This document shows positions 11,749 through 21,654 of a stretch of 64,000 bases of DNA, one piece after another; the stretch's first letter is position 1, and the number at the start of each line of letters is the position of its first letter. The notes under the pieces were generated by a model. It had not been told where the DNA came from. It ran no database searches and worked only from the letters and a program-made list of their open reading frames with translations. The position numbers were made by a program, and so were the translations under genes. The stretch spans positions 62,001 to 126,000 of the forward strand of contig QAOA01003067.1 in NCBI GenBank assembly GCA_003255065.1, in the 5' to 3' direction. Origin of the DNA: Cercis canadensis. Taxonomy: Eukaryota > Streptophyta > Magnoliopsida > Fabales > Fabaceae.

Positions 11749-12881
11749 TTCCCTCCCTTATCGGAAGGATTCGTCCTTGAATCCAAATCGTCACCTACAT
11801 CAAACAAAGTTAAGTCAGCAACATTAAAAATAGCACTAACATTGCTATACTCACCAGGAAGATTAATTTTGTAGGCATTGTCATTAATCTGCTCAAGGAC
11901 TACAAATGGCCCATCTCCGCGAGGGGGTAACTTTGATTTCCTTTGATTAGGAAACCATTCCTTCCTAAGGTGTACCCAAACCCAATCACCTGGTTCGAAT
12001 ACAAACCTAGTTCGGCCCTTGTTGGCTTGCCTAGCATACTATTCATTCTTCTTTTCAATATTAGTCCGAACCTTGGAATGCAAGTCTCTAACAAAATCTG
12101 CCTTTTGCTTACCATCAAGATTAGCAAACTCATTAGTATGCAAAGGTAAAATGTCTAAGGACTTTTTAACGCCAAAGTGCCCCATTAGGCCACCACCATG
12201 TGTCTCTCTAACAGGCAAATCACGTATAGAACATGCAAGCACACATAATTTATCTTTCTTAAACCAAGACCCATCATGCCTATAATAATCACCACTAGCA
12301 TACTTAGCACAAGCGATCCATAGTTGACCAAAATCAGCATTAGACTCATACAAGTCCGTTATAAGCTCAAAACCTAATAGCTTAGCATGCAAAGAAGTAA
12401 TTAAGGTATACCTTCTAGACAAGGTATCAACAATGATAACTGATTCGAGAACAAGGTCAATCTGGTGCTCTATGCCCTTCAATGGAGGCAAGCCATGTGG
12501 TATCTCTTGAGGGAAAATATTAGCAAATTTCTGCATAAAGGAAACAACCACACTAGGCAAAGAAGGGTTAAGAAAGTTAGTAAAATAAATACCCTTGTAC
12601 ATAAGTACAAGAAGATTTGGCCTAGACAACAAAACACTCTTCATCTTACTCTTTTGTGCAAAAACACTCACTTTTTGTCTTGTCTCACTCTCGGCCTTAC
12701 TCATTTCTCTTTTTCTCTCAGTTTCTTTTCTCTCTTTCACTTTCTCTTTTTCTCTTTCTCTATCTGCCTCTCTTTCTCTCTTGGCCTCTTTTTCTTTTGC
12801 CTCTTTCTCTTCTCTCTCTTTACATTCTTTTGTAATCTTTGCTTGATCCGCATATGCAAGAGCAGGTTTTAAGGGTTTCAA
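11749..12881 (-). pseudogene. Element B composite pol remnant (RT edge / RNase H edge / integrase ends)
   Basis: The open frame 12881-12039 fuses three separated parts of the family's pol. A charged Glu/Lys/Arg-rich linker and the segment before RT (IEHQIDL) are joined directly to the end of RNase H ([12 protein letters not shown]). After the HHCC region (GHFGVKKSLDIL) the frame jumps straight to the integrase C-terminal part (LHTNEFANLDGK). Downstream (12038-11749) the integrase C-terminal domain continues in frame after one stop (GDWVWVHLRK, then NDNAYKINLPGEY). Both junctions keep the frame. RT and integrase catalytic residues are all missing, so no enzymatic activity is expected. Confidence 0.85.
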
Positions 12882-12889
12882 TAAAGTGG

Positions 12890-13574
12890 CTTTGTTATTC
12901 TTGTAGATGGTGTAAGTGTTGTTGTAACCATCATACTTTTCTCTCCTGTCAAACTGTCATGGTCGCCCCAATAAGATGTGACAAGCATGCATGGGTACCA
13001 CATCACAAAGCACTTCATCTGTAAAAACACTAAAAGCAAACGCAATTCGAACTTGCTGGTTTACCCATAGATCACCTCTATCATTCAACCACCTTAGTTT
13101 ATAAGGCTTGGGATGTGGAATAGTAGATAAACCTAACTTCTCTACTGCCAAGGTACTAGCAACATTAGTGCATGATCCACTATCAATAATAATGCTACAT
13201 ACCTTGTCTCCCACCAAGCATCGACTTTGAAAGATATGCTCTCAGTGCTCTTCTACTTCATCTTCCCTCGGTTGCATGTTGAGCACACGCCTAGACACCA
13301 TCACATAGTGATCCGGGAGAGCTTTATCAATACCTTCCACGTCACTAGCATTTTCTAAGGGTGACATGTCTTCACAATCGGGTGTAACACTAGGTTCCTT
13401 CTCCTCGGAATACCGAAGGGGTCTAGATGTTTTAGGTTTCAGCCTAGGTGAAACTATGTTTTCTAACCTCTTTAATCTCTCCTCAATTCTCATTCTTAAT
13501 CCTACAATTTGGTCCTGAATTGCTTTCATATACGCATCCATATGACCTTTAGTGAATGGTTCTTCCTGATCCAT
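12890..13574 (-). pseudogene. Element B truncated gag joined to protease
   Basis: The frame begins at the ATG at 13574 with MDQEEPFTKGHMDAYMKA, a short predicted coiled N-terminus shared with the fuller element. It then jumps from RYSEEKE directly to the acidic pre-protease stretch (EDMSPLENASDVEGID), skipping the capsid domain and zinc knuckle. After a TGA near 13242 the protease follows with active site IIIDSGSCTNVAS (DSGS) and the end CHILLGRPW. An earlier in-frame ATG at 13619 exists, but the homologous start in the fuller copy corresponds to 13574. Confidence 0.75.
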
Positions 13575-14519
13575 GTTGCACACACTCACCTCACGTGTTT
13601 CGCTCGTGTTTACACTCAATTGGTTTTTTCCCGATAATGTGCTTACTACTCTTGCCTTTTTCCACTCAAATTCCCTTAGAAGCCCTTAAACAAGAACCCG
13701 CCAAGAACTTATCAAGAAGAAAAAAAAAATGACAAGGAAGCAAAACAAGAACTCCAAGAAGGAAAAAGAAATAAAATAAAAATGATCAAGACTTTTGAAT
13801 AAAAATAATGAACAAGGGTGTTGGTTTGGACAAGAAAAGAACAAAGGAATCTAGAAAACAACAACAAATTGAAAGAAAATCAGCAGATTACAGAAAATAG
13901 CCCAAAACAGATTTTTTGAAGGATTTTGAGCCCAAAAATGGTGTCAACTGGGTTCTCCCAGTTGCCACATCGAAGGTCTCTGAACGAGCTTCGAAACGCC
14001 GGGTAATGGGTTCCGTAACTGCAAACAAGCTGAAAGTTATGACCTTTTCAAGTAAGTGAGTCCAAATAGTCTGTTTTTTATTTTCTTTTCACAAGAACAG
14101 ATCTTGCTAATCTTTTTTTTTTTTTTGATTCGTTTGTTTTGCAGAATCTGTCTCTCTTTGTTTTATTTTTTTTTTCTTTTAAATTTGACTAGGACTCTAC
14201 TAACAACTAGGATTTGCTATTGTAACCCAAACAGCCGCCGCCTCTAGGCAATTTTAACCTAGGACGTGGACTCTTAAACACAAACAAGTAAAATGACCAA
14301 ACAATGATCCGAACAAAAATAATAGGGACTACTTGACCAGAAACTTAAATAACACAACGAAGAATGAAATTGATAGGAAAAAATAAAAGACAAAATTGAC
14401 TCAATAGAAAGGGGTAAAAGACGATTGACTCAATAAATAGATAGATAAAATAGAAAATAGAATAGGGGGTTTTAGGAATACCGATTGTAACTCCAAGGAG
14501 CCAAAGCTCTGATACCAAA
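13575..14519 (-). other. Element B leader region and tRNA-iMet-type primer-binding site
   Basis: This is the untranslated leader between the 5' LTR and gag, nearly the same as 46030-47062. The minus-strand 12-mer TGGTATCAGAGC at 14506-14517, two bases from the LTR, matches the 3' end of plant initiator tRNA-Met, the commonest plant retrotransposon primer. The rest has homopolymer runs (14107-14125, 14160-14180) and no gene. Confidence 0.85.
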
Positions 14520-15208
14520 TGATGCGTTCGCGTACCCGAAGGATCGAAACAGAGTGTCTGGATACCAAACTGTGGGATGACCTTAGTTATCGCAATAGGG
14601 TGAACCCTTAACAAGGAAGGATCCTTGATAAGTTCAAGTTCAAGTTCAAGTTATTTGCCCAAGAACAACAGGGAAGCTCTCAATCCAGAGAAACTCAATA
14701 ATTCAGAAACTGAATAATATTAATCTCAAAAACTATTTTGCAAAGGCATACACGAATTCCTTATATAGGCAATTCGGCTAGGAGGCTACAAGCCAAGATG
14801 GATCCTCTAAGAATGTTAATAAAACCCTAATACCCATTTTGGCCCATAGACATAAAGGCCCAAAATATTAAAAATGAATTTAAAACTAATTAAATGGTTT
14901 GGCCCATAAACATAAAGGCCCAAAAATAAACTAATTAAAATTAATTAAATTAAACATAATTTTTGGCTTGCTCCAAACTTGGGCTCCAAGCTGGCCCATG
15001 TGCACCTTCTACAAGAGATAGATAAGTGATCCATCTCAACTCTGAACTTGGCCTAGTTGCTCTTTCCTTGGTCTGCACCTCTTGGACTAGGCTCAACAGC
15101 GCATCTCTCACTCGCTTAGCTCTGCTTCTAGTCGTCGGGCCTCCAACTCCTAGCAAGGGATCATGAACACGCCTAGGGTTAGGGCATGTAGCAAGCTTAT
15201 TCGCGTCA
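14520..15208 (-). repeat. Element B 5' LTR (right copy) with TATA box
   Basis: 689 bp, TGATGCG...GCGTCA. On the minus strand CTATATAAGG (about 14759-14768) is a good TATA box for transcription leftward into the element. The part next to the downstream end codes for the pol tail (TTRSRAKRVRDALL and following), open across this copy. An open frame running from it into element A gag (15282-14950) is a junction artefact. Confidence 0.87.
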
Positions 15209-15213
15209 GAAGG

Positions 15214-16307
15214 GGTCATGTCTTGGTTGATGTGACTGGTAGTACTGAGATTGAAAGTATTGAGGCTTGTTAGAAAATACATTAGATGCTACTGTTGTTT
15301 GGTTGGGAATAATAGAAACATCTTCTTGAAGGGTAAGACATGCATCAGTGGGGTGGGAGGAACAAGTACAGATGCCACACACACGGATTGATTACACTGG
15401 CTGCATGGCTAGTTGTTGATGTTAACCCATTGCCAATTGTCTAATAAGGGAAGTCAAGCCATCCAACCTGTGCTCCATCCGATTCTGGTCTGCATAAGAT
15501 ACTTGGGCTTCATTAACTCCTCTGGCAGGTGGCAGGTGCCAAATTGCTAAGAGTTGTCAGCCATGTTAGCTATGAGTTCTCTAGCTGCAGTAGGGGTCTT
15601 ATCCACTAATGCACATTCATTGGCTGCATCTATCATGTTTATGTCCATAGGCAGCAATCCCTCATAGAAATATTGGATGAGCAATTGGTCACTAATTTGG
15701 TGATGAGGACAACTAGCACATAGCTTCTTGAACCTCTCCCAGTACTCAAAGAGTATCTCTCCTGTCATTTTCCTAATGCCACAAATATCCTTTCGAACAA
15801 CCGCAATTCTTGAGGCAGGGAAGAATTTCTCTAGGAATAACCGTTTCATATCACTTCAACAAGTGATAGAACCCGATGGAAGGTAGTATAACCAGTCTTT
15901 AGCCATATCTGCTAATGAGAATGGAAATGCCTTGAGCTTGATGTGTTCCTCTGGGATGCCTTGTCGTTTCATAGTTGAGCACACCACATGGAACTCCTTC
16001 AAATGCCTGTGAGGGTCCTCACCTGCAAGACCATAAAATCTTGGCAACAAGTGTATTAATCCAGACTTAAGTTCAAAGGCAGCATCTAACTCAGGATATT
16101 GAATGCCTAAGGGCTGGTATGTCATATATGGGGCAGCAAGTTCCTTAAGGGTCCAATTGTTGTTATTAGCCATATCAATAGTAGGATTAACAAGACTATT
16201 AACAAGTATATCAAATAACCTTCTCCTATAGGACCTTTGTAGGGTATGAAAAGTCCTATCAATTTAGGATTGAGCTCACACAGTTCACTACAAGAGGACC
16301 TAGTCAT
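15214..16307 (-). pseudogene. Element A gag, N-terminal part
   Basis: Gag forms the virus-like particle. On the minus strand the likely start is the ATG at 16307 (MTRSSCSEL). After a frameshift, from 16173, comes WTLKELAAPYMTYQPL and the retrotransposon gag domain with FYGLAGEDPHRHLKEF and FPFSLADMAKDWLYYLP. After one stop, from 15849, it continues with LFLEKFFPASR and the FYEGLL block. The order and wording match Athila-type gag. It breaks off at 15214, where element B inserted, and resumes at 10794. Stops and at least one frameshift make it inactive. Confidence 0.82.
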
Positions 16308-16701
16308 GCACTAAACAAGATGCACAAAAAATGACCAAAAACAGAAACACACAATAACACTCAATAGAAGCAAAAACACAATGGGACCACCACAGGATGA
16401 AAATTGGGTCAAAATGCAACTCAAAAATAAAATAAAAAATCTTCAAAAAATGGAAAAGTGGTCAAAACAGTGGAATTTGACCAAAATAGGGTGGTGCTCA
16501 CAATACAATGTGAGCCTTGATCTCCACACCAATTTCCTTTGACCTACCAGGTTTCAAGGCAATTGAAGATAAGAGGTCCGTACATAATTCTAGCCGCAGT
16601 ACACCTCTATTCAGGCCAATTCAAAGGGGAAACAAGGCAAAACTATAAAGAAGTCACAAGGATTCAACAGGGATCTTGAAATTATCTAATAGCATTCACA
16701 T

Positions 16702-16719
16702 TCCTCAGCAACGGTGCCA
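16702..16719 (-). other. Element A primer-binding site
   Basis: Reads TGGCACCGTTGCTGAGGA on the minus strand, six bases from the LTR edge at 16726. It resembles the TGGCGCCGTTGCCGGGGA site used by Athila-type elements (reported as tRNA-Asp-like), with a few substitutions. Positions 16308-16701 are untranslated leader without a visible gene. Confidence 0.78.
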
Positions 16720-16725
16720 AAATTT

Positions 16726-17974
16726 TGCTCAGATTATCGTGTTGCGACAAAATTAATACGAAACCCCCTATAAAGAGTGCAATATAGGGTCAATCTAGAT
16801 CATCTCTCAAGGAATGTAATAGTTAATTAGCAATTTCAAGATTACAAATGGGGGTTTTTCAATCAAAAATTATATGACCAAATGTAAGTTGCAAAATTAA
16901 ACAGAGGTTAAACCAATCAATAAAAACGTAACCTAACTAGACATCTTTCAGGAATTGGTTTGATTTATCCTAGACCGAATATCATTAATCAAGTCTTAAT
17001 GCATTTGCTAATTAATTTTAGTTATAACCGAAATCTCTATATTATAACTAAGTGTTCATACTGAAATATCATTCAGAATCTGGTTAACAACATTCAATAC
17101 AAGTCCTTGCAATCACACAGAACAAGTAAGTCCTTATTAACCTAAAAATTGAGCATTAATTAGCATATTTTCTCTGTTTCATGCAATATAATAAAGATTC
17201 ATCGACCTAAATCATAATTCATACCTCAAATTCTATATGAACAACATAAATCTCTATAAATCATTACATAAATCAAGGCATGGCAGAAACCAAAGAAGAA
17301 TAACAGAATTGCATTAAACTTGAATAAAATAAATACAGGGTCTCAAAACCAAACCGAATTCAATCCAGAGTCTAGCTCGGTTAAAAAAGCTCTACTCCTC
17401 CATGGTTATTAAATTCGAGCTCCAATGGAAGAGGGAAGAAATGAAACAGTGTATTCAAAAAAATGAAAAAAGGAATGAAAAACTAACTAAGACTTCCCTA
17501 ATGTTGTCTACCATATTTCTGGATCTGTAGCTGCCTAGCTAAATTCCTAAATTTCCCCTCCGTGTGGGCTTGCTCCTAAGCTTCAGAATGAGTCCTCATT
17601 TGCATTAATTGGACTTCAGATGAGGGAAATGGGCCCAAATAAGTGGTCTCGGCCCAAAAGTCCGAATGCTGAACTTCTACGGGTCAGGGCATCACTAAGA
17701 CTCCTTCGGATGGAAGATTGGTCTTCATATGAATTGTAGCTCTATGTCTTAAATTTCTTACAAGACTGAAATCATAATTTTTAAAGATTGTAAACTCAAG
17801 ATAAGCCCAAAATACCAAGATAGGATCCAAAATGACAATGCTAAATGAAAAACAGTAAAGTCCAAAATGGAACCCAACTCATAAAATATGGCCTAAGTCA
17901 TGAAATTAAGCATAGGAGAGGGTGAAAAACACTAGGTATGAGGGTCAAATAATATATAAAAATATTGTTTATCA
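16726..17974 (-). repeat. Element A 5' LTR (right copy)
   Basis: 1249 bp, TGCTCAG...TTATCA, matching 2338-3589 over its full length with scattered substitutions. The TSD AACGA follows immediately at 17975-17979. It drives transcription leftward. Confidence 0.9.
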
Positions 17975-17979
17975 AACGA

Positions 17980-18085
17980 CATTTTTTATCACGGAACGAC
18001 ATCCATGAGAAAGATGTTTCTCACGGAGTTTTCCCTCATTTCTCACGGATTTGTTCTTTGAGAAAAGGCGACTTTTCTTGTAGTG
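17980..18085 (+). repeat. CACTA 3' terminus and subterminal motifs
   Basis: This continues the array interrupted at 2332. Motifs TTCTCACGGA and TCCATGAGAAA recur, ending in the terminal sequence CTTTTCTTGTAGTG (18072-18085). The next three bases, TAC (18086-18088), are a candidate 3-bp target duplication, the CACTA standard; the partner lies off the window. Confidence 0.78.
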
Positions 18086-18849
18086 TACCTATCCACAACC
18101 AATCTACACTTAAACTAGTCCACAAATATATATATAAAAAAAAAAACTAACCCATTTCGTGCATCATTGAAAAAGAAAATACAAGAAAAATTCAGAGAAA
18201 AATGGTCTACCTCAACTCCAAAGCTTCAAAAGGAGGGAGTAGAATGTCTATACATGCTAAAAAAATGCCCTCAAGTCACCGAAAACTGCTGCCCAAGTCT
18301 ATTTAGGGAGAGAAATCGCCAGAAAAACTATTTTGTTTAAGTTGCAAATAAGGAATGTGAGCCTTAGGGGCTGAAGAAATTTTCAGATTTCTCACGGAAT
18401 TTTTCCATGAGAAAAGCCCTCTTAAATCTCCCTCCCTCCAGGCGTCTAGTGAAACAGTGCATTTCATTTCTCACAGAAAAAAATATGTGAATTCGCGTCC
18501 TAAAATTGTGTGTTTTAATTTATCATGGACTGCTTGTCCATGAAAAAAATAAATGCAAAACTTATGCTCTTATTTCTCACTAAACATCAGTTCGTGAGAA
18601 CTATTATGTCATGTAATCATGGTTGTTCTCACAGTGTTTGTCCTTGAGAACGTTTTCGCACCACCTTTCCACCATGCTCTCTTGGATATTCTCATGGGTT
18701 TCTCACGGATTGTTCTCAAGGAATATAAATCCGTGACAAATTTCCAAAATTTCTTTTTCCGTGAGATATTCTCGTTTTTTCGTCACAATTTCTCTCAAAT
18801 TTTTTATCTGTGCGAAATTCTATGAGAAAAACTTCACTTTCTTGGAGTG
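18086..18849 (-). mobile_element. Second CACTA element, 5' end, inverted
   Basis: Read on the minus strand it starts CACTCCAAGAAAGT at 18849, a one-base variant of the CACTA terminus, followed by a dense array of subterminal TCTCACGGA / GTGAGAA motifs (18849-18420). It then continues with the 430-bp block homologous to positions 1-435. It ends where the first CACTA's terminus begins, so it is the host into which that element inserted. No coding sequence is visible in this portion. Confidence 0.72.
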
Positions 18850-19468
18850 AATGGTAGTCAATCAATTATAATTACTAATTGATTGCAAATATATAATATT
18901 GTTGATTTTCATATTAAAGCAATTAGTCAAATACCCATACAAATATCAATAGTAATCAATTAGTCCATAGTTAATTAGGAAGTTGAAATTGTTTAAATTA
19001 AATAGTTACCAATCAATTATAATTGCTATTTGACTACAAAATATTATATTTTTTATATTTATTTCTCGGAAATTATATGATACTACATGAGTATGTCATA
19101 TTACACTAACGTGATAAGTATATGTAAATTTTATATTTTATTGAATATAAATATAATTTATTTTATTTTCTCAAACAAACTTAAAAATAGTTTATTTGTA
19201 CACATGTCATTCATATATTAACTATTCTCATGTAGTATGACATACTTCAAAGTATCTAAGAAACCTCATTTATTTATTTAAAACTCTCCATGAGCATTAA
19301 AATATGGTAAAATCAATTTTGTTTTCCGATTTTAACTTTTACTTATTAGAAAAAATAAATTTTTATTGCTAAAAAGTATGAAAAATCGTAATTTTGTATT
19401 GTTGGATGATCAATAAGGAAATAGAATAATACAAATTTAATTATATTATATTATGATTATATCATGAT
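18850..19468. other. AT-rich DNA with a repeated CAATCAATTATAATTAC motif
   Basis: No gene. A motif close to CAATCAATTATAATTACTAAT occurs around 18859, 19012, 19815 and 19966. A longer direct repeat links about 18953-19035 with about 19903-19985. This may be remnants of one older repeat; the family was not identified. Confidence 0.5.
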
Positions 19469-19477
19469 TACTATAAA

Positions 19478-19729
19478 GAGTAAAATACATTTTTCATCTT
19501 TAAATTATTTCTCAAATGTCACTTTAATTCTTGATTTATTTTTTGTGTCAGTTTAGTTCTTGAATAATCACTTTGTCGACCAAATTAGTCCTCTGTAAGC
19601 ACCAAAAGTGACCATTAAAAGACTATTTGGTGTGCCAAGTGATTATTCGAGAACTAAAAAGACACAAAAAAATCAATGACTAAAGTAATGTTTAAGAAAT
19701 AATTCAATGACGAAAAATATATTTAACTC
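19478..19729. mobile_element. Foldback MITE with 9-bp target duplication (Mutator-type)
   Basis: The two halves are inverted copies over nearly their whole length. The left arm starts GAGTAAAATACATTTTTCAT and the right arm is its near-complement, ending at 19729. It is flanked by a perfect 9-bp direct repeat TACTATAAA (19469-19477 and 19730-19738). Nine-bp duplications are the hallmark of Mutator-like elements, and long terminal inverted repeats fit a MULE-derived MITE. It has no coding capacity. Confidence 0.82.
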
Positions 19730-19738
19730 TACTATAAA

Positions 19739-21654
19739 TTTAAAATTTTAAGTAATACATATTTATATCATAATTTGATAAATTAATGTGAAGTTAAAAA
19801 AATTTCAAATTAAATGGTAATGGATCAATTATAATTACCGATTAATTGCGCAATCTTATAAATTTTAAATATATAATTATTTCATATTTAATAAACTTTA
19901 TATGGTAATCAATCAATCCAAAATTAAGGTCAAAATTGAAATTTATCTAATTAAATGGTACTCAATCAATTATAATCACCAATTAATTTCAATAAGTTCT
20001 AATAATTTTAAATTTATACTTACTTTTTTATTTAATTAAAAAATATAATTTAATTAATGTCATTAAATAACTTCCATTTTTAGATTTTCTAAATTTCAAT
20101 ATTTTAAAATAAAAAATTCAGATTGTGAGGAATGAAGCAATTCGAACTATTAATAAAACATGAAAACCAATTTGAAATTAATGCGTTAATTGCCTTGCTT
20201 AATTTAAAAAATTAGTATTATGTGTGATTTTCTTTCATTGAAAAATATTTAAAAAATCATTTATAATTTGGAGTATGTGTGTTTTTAAATTGAAAACTCT
20301 GAAAATATAATTAAAATTAGTGGTATTCAATAACTTCCATAATTAGCACATATAATTTCTCTAATTTGAAATCAATGTCTTAATTGTCTTACTTAATTAG
20401 GGAATTACATCTTAGAATGTATGTGAACTAAATCACAAGTAAATACATGTGCTGAAAATTAAATTAAATTAAATTAAATCCAAAAATTTAAGGAAAAACA
20501 CTCCTAATAATTGCTTTTCTTAAATTTCTTCAAATTTCAACTAAATGCATTATTTCCTTTTAGCACACATTGATTTCCTTAAATGAGGAAATTTGGAATT
20601 GCCTCCTTATAATTATAACCACAATGAATTATAAATTTGAATTTTGAGTTTCATAATTAGAGTTTTTATGTTGTGCCTCCTTTTACATTGATATATAAAT
20701 AGGTCTAAGTAGGGGTTTCGCCCCCTCCCTCTCTCTTCATGTGTGCATTGGCCTTCCTCCTCAATCACTTGAGGTATTTGTCTTCCCTTTCTTCTTGCCT
20801 CTCTATTTGTTATGGTTTTTGTTTGCCATCTCCACTACCTTTGATGTCAACTAATTTGTTTTTCTCCTTCTCTTCTCTCACTTCTCATCCTAGATGATTG
20901 ATGTTTCAAAAATTTATTGTCTTCGATTCTTCTCTCACTTTCTCCATTAGATGGTTCTAAATGCCTCACATTTCCAATTATTTGATCTATGATATCCAAA
21001 CATTTTTGCAGGTTCAAATATAAAGTTTTTGTGGTTCCTTATACATTTTATTCTATGTTATGTCATCATGTAAGTCTTACTTTTTCAATTTTTTGGTGTC
21101 TTCCAAAAGTTATATACATGTACAATTTGTTTTTTTCCCATGTAAGTGACTAAAAGCAAATCATATATCTATTCAAGCAGAGTACAACAAAAGGTCAGTA
21201 ACTCAATCTCTCATTTTTTTTCCCACAATTTTTCTATTTCTCCTTATTGAGGAATATGAGAGTTTACAATTACTATTCTCTTCCTTCTATGATTTTTAGT
21301 TAGATTTTCTTTGTATGATTGGATTGAATTCTTTTTAATGGGAATCTCTCTATTTGATATACTATATCCATGTTTCCTATCTTTGCAAATAGTTTGGGTT
21401 TGATTTACTATATAGGGTTATATCATGAATCTTCTTTGTATCAGTTTGTTGCTGAATTATGAGTGCTTTATTGGGTTTTATTCTTGATGGGATTTTGGGC
21501 ACTTTTTTATTGTCTTCGACAACAAAGAATTAAGTTCAACATGTTGATGTATTTCTGATATTTAATTTTGTTTTTGACCATGTTTGATTTTTCTTTATAA
21601 TGAACAATTTTCCTTTTTATATGTGAAATTCATGAATCACGTGACTACCCACCC
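19739..21654 (+). other. AT-rich DNA upstream of the Helitron helicase
   Basis: No protein-coding gene is supported. TATATAAATAGG at 20692-20703, followed by a pyrimidine-rich stretch (20710-20900), looks like a promoter and 5' leader for the helicase downstream, but this is inference. A short TTAAA microsatellite lies at 20458-20480. I could not place the Helitron 5' end (TC...) within this stretch, and no Rep (HUH) motifs are visible. Confidence 0.35.

Larger units (their letters stand above)
10800..15208 (-). mobile_element. Element B: internally deleted chromovirus-like Ty3/gypsy element
   Basis: LTRs 10800-11748 and 14520-15208 begin TGAT(A/G)CGTTC and end TTCGCGTCA. The TSD is GAAGG (10795-10799, 15209-15213). 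A perfect TGGTATCAGAGC primer-binding site (14506-14517, minus) and a purine tract AAGGGAGGGAA (11749-11759, minus) place it on the minus strand. It belongs to the same family as the fuller element at 40913-47743. Compared with that copy it lacks the gag core and zinc knuckle, nearly all of RT and RNase H, and the integrase core. It is therefore a non-autonomous deletion derivative nested in element A gag. Confidence 0.92.
2338..17974 (-). mobile_element. Athila-lineage Ty3/gypsy retrotransposon (element A), degenerate
   Basis: Two LTRs (2338-3589 and 16726-17974) start TGCTC; the right one ends ...TATCA and the left one is mutated to ...TATTA. The insertion is flanked by the perfect 5-bp TSD AACGA (2333-2337, 17975-17979). 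A primer-binding site of the TGGCxCCGTTGC type next to the right LTR shows that the element reads on the minus strand. Gag, protease, RT, RNase H and integrase follow in gypsy order. The RT and gag wording (for example DLGASINVIP in protease and ELIPTR upstream of RT) is Athila-like. The body was later hit by a solo LTR (7672-9100) and a second gypsy element (10800-15208). Many stops make it non-autonomous. Confidence 0.9.
1..18085 (+). mobile_element. CACTA (En/Spm) transposon, 5' end off window, split by an Athila element
   Basis: The right terminus reads CTTTTCTTGTAGTG at 18072-18085, which is the reverse complement of the canonical plant CACTA end CACTACAAGAAAAG. Just inside it are many short inverted subterminal motifs of the type TTCTCACGGA / TCCGTGAGAA (2101-2332 and 17980-18070). 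The same motifs occur at 30-135, close to where the missing left terminus should be. A transposase-associated domain remnant lies at 1238-1627, but no DDE transposase domain is visible, so the copy is internally deleted. An Athila element (2338-17974) interrupts the 3' subterminal region. Known: CACTA transposase binds subterminal repeats. Inferred: the copy is dead and its left end lies just outside the window. Confidence 0.8.

Noticed and set aside
12465..12872. Plus-strand open frame rich in Phe/Leu/Ser, similar to one at 44151-44435
   Set aside because: Antisense shadow of the Glu/Lys/Arg-rich linker of the gypsy pol on the minus strand.
14950..15282. Open frame crossing from element A gag into the element B LTR
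   Set aside because: Created by the insertion junction; its second half is the LTR-encoded pol tail and its first half is gag, so it is not a gene of its own.
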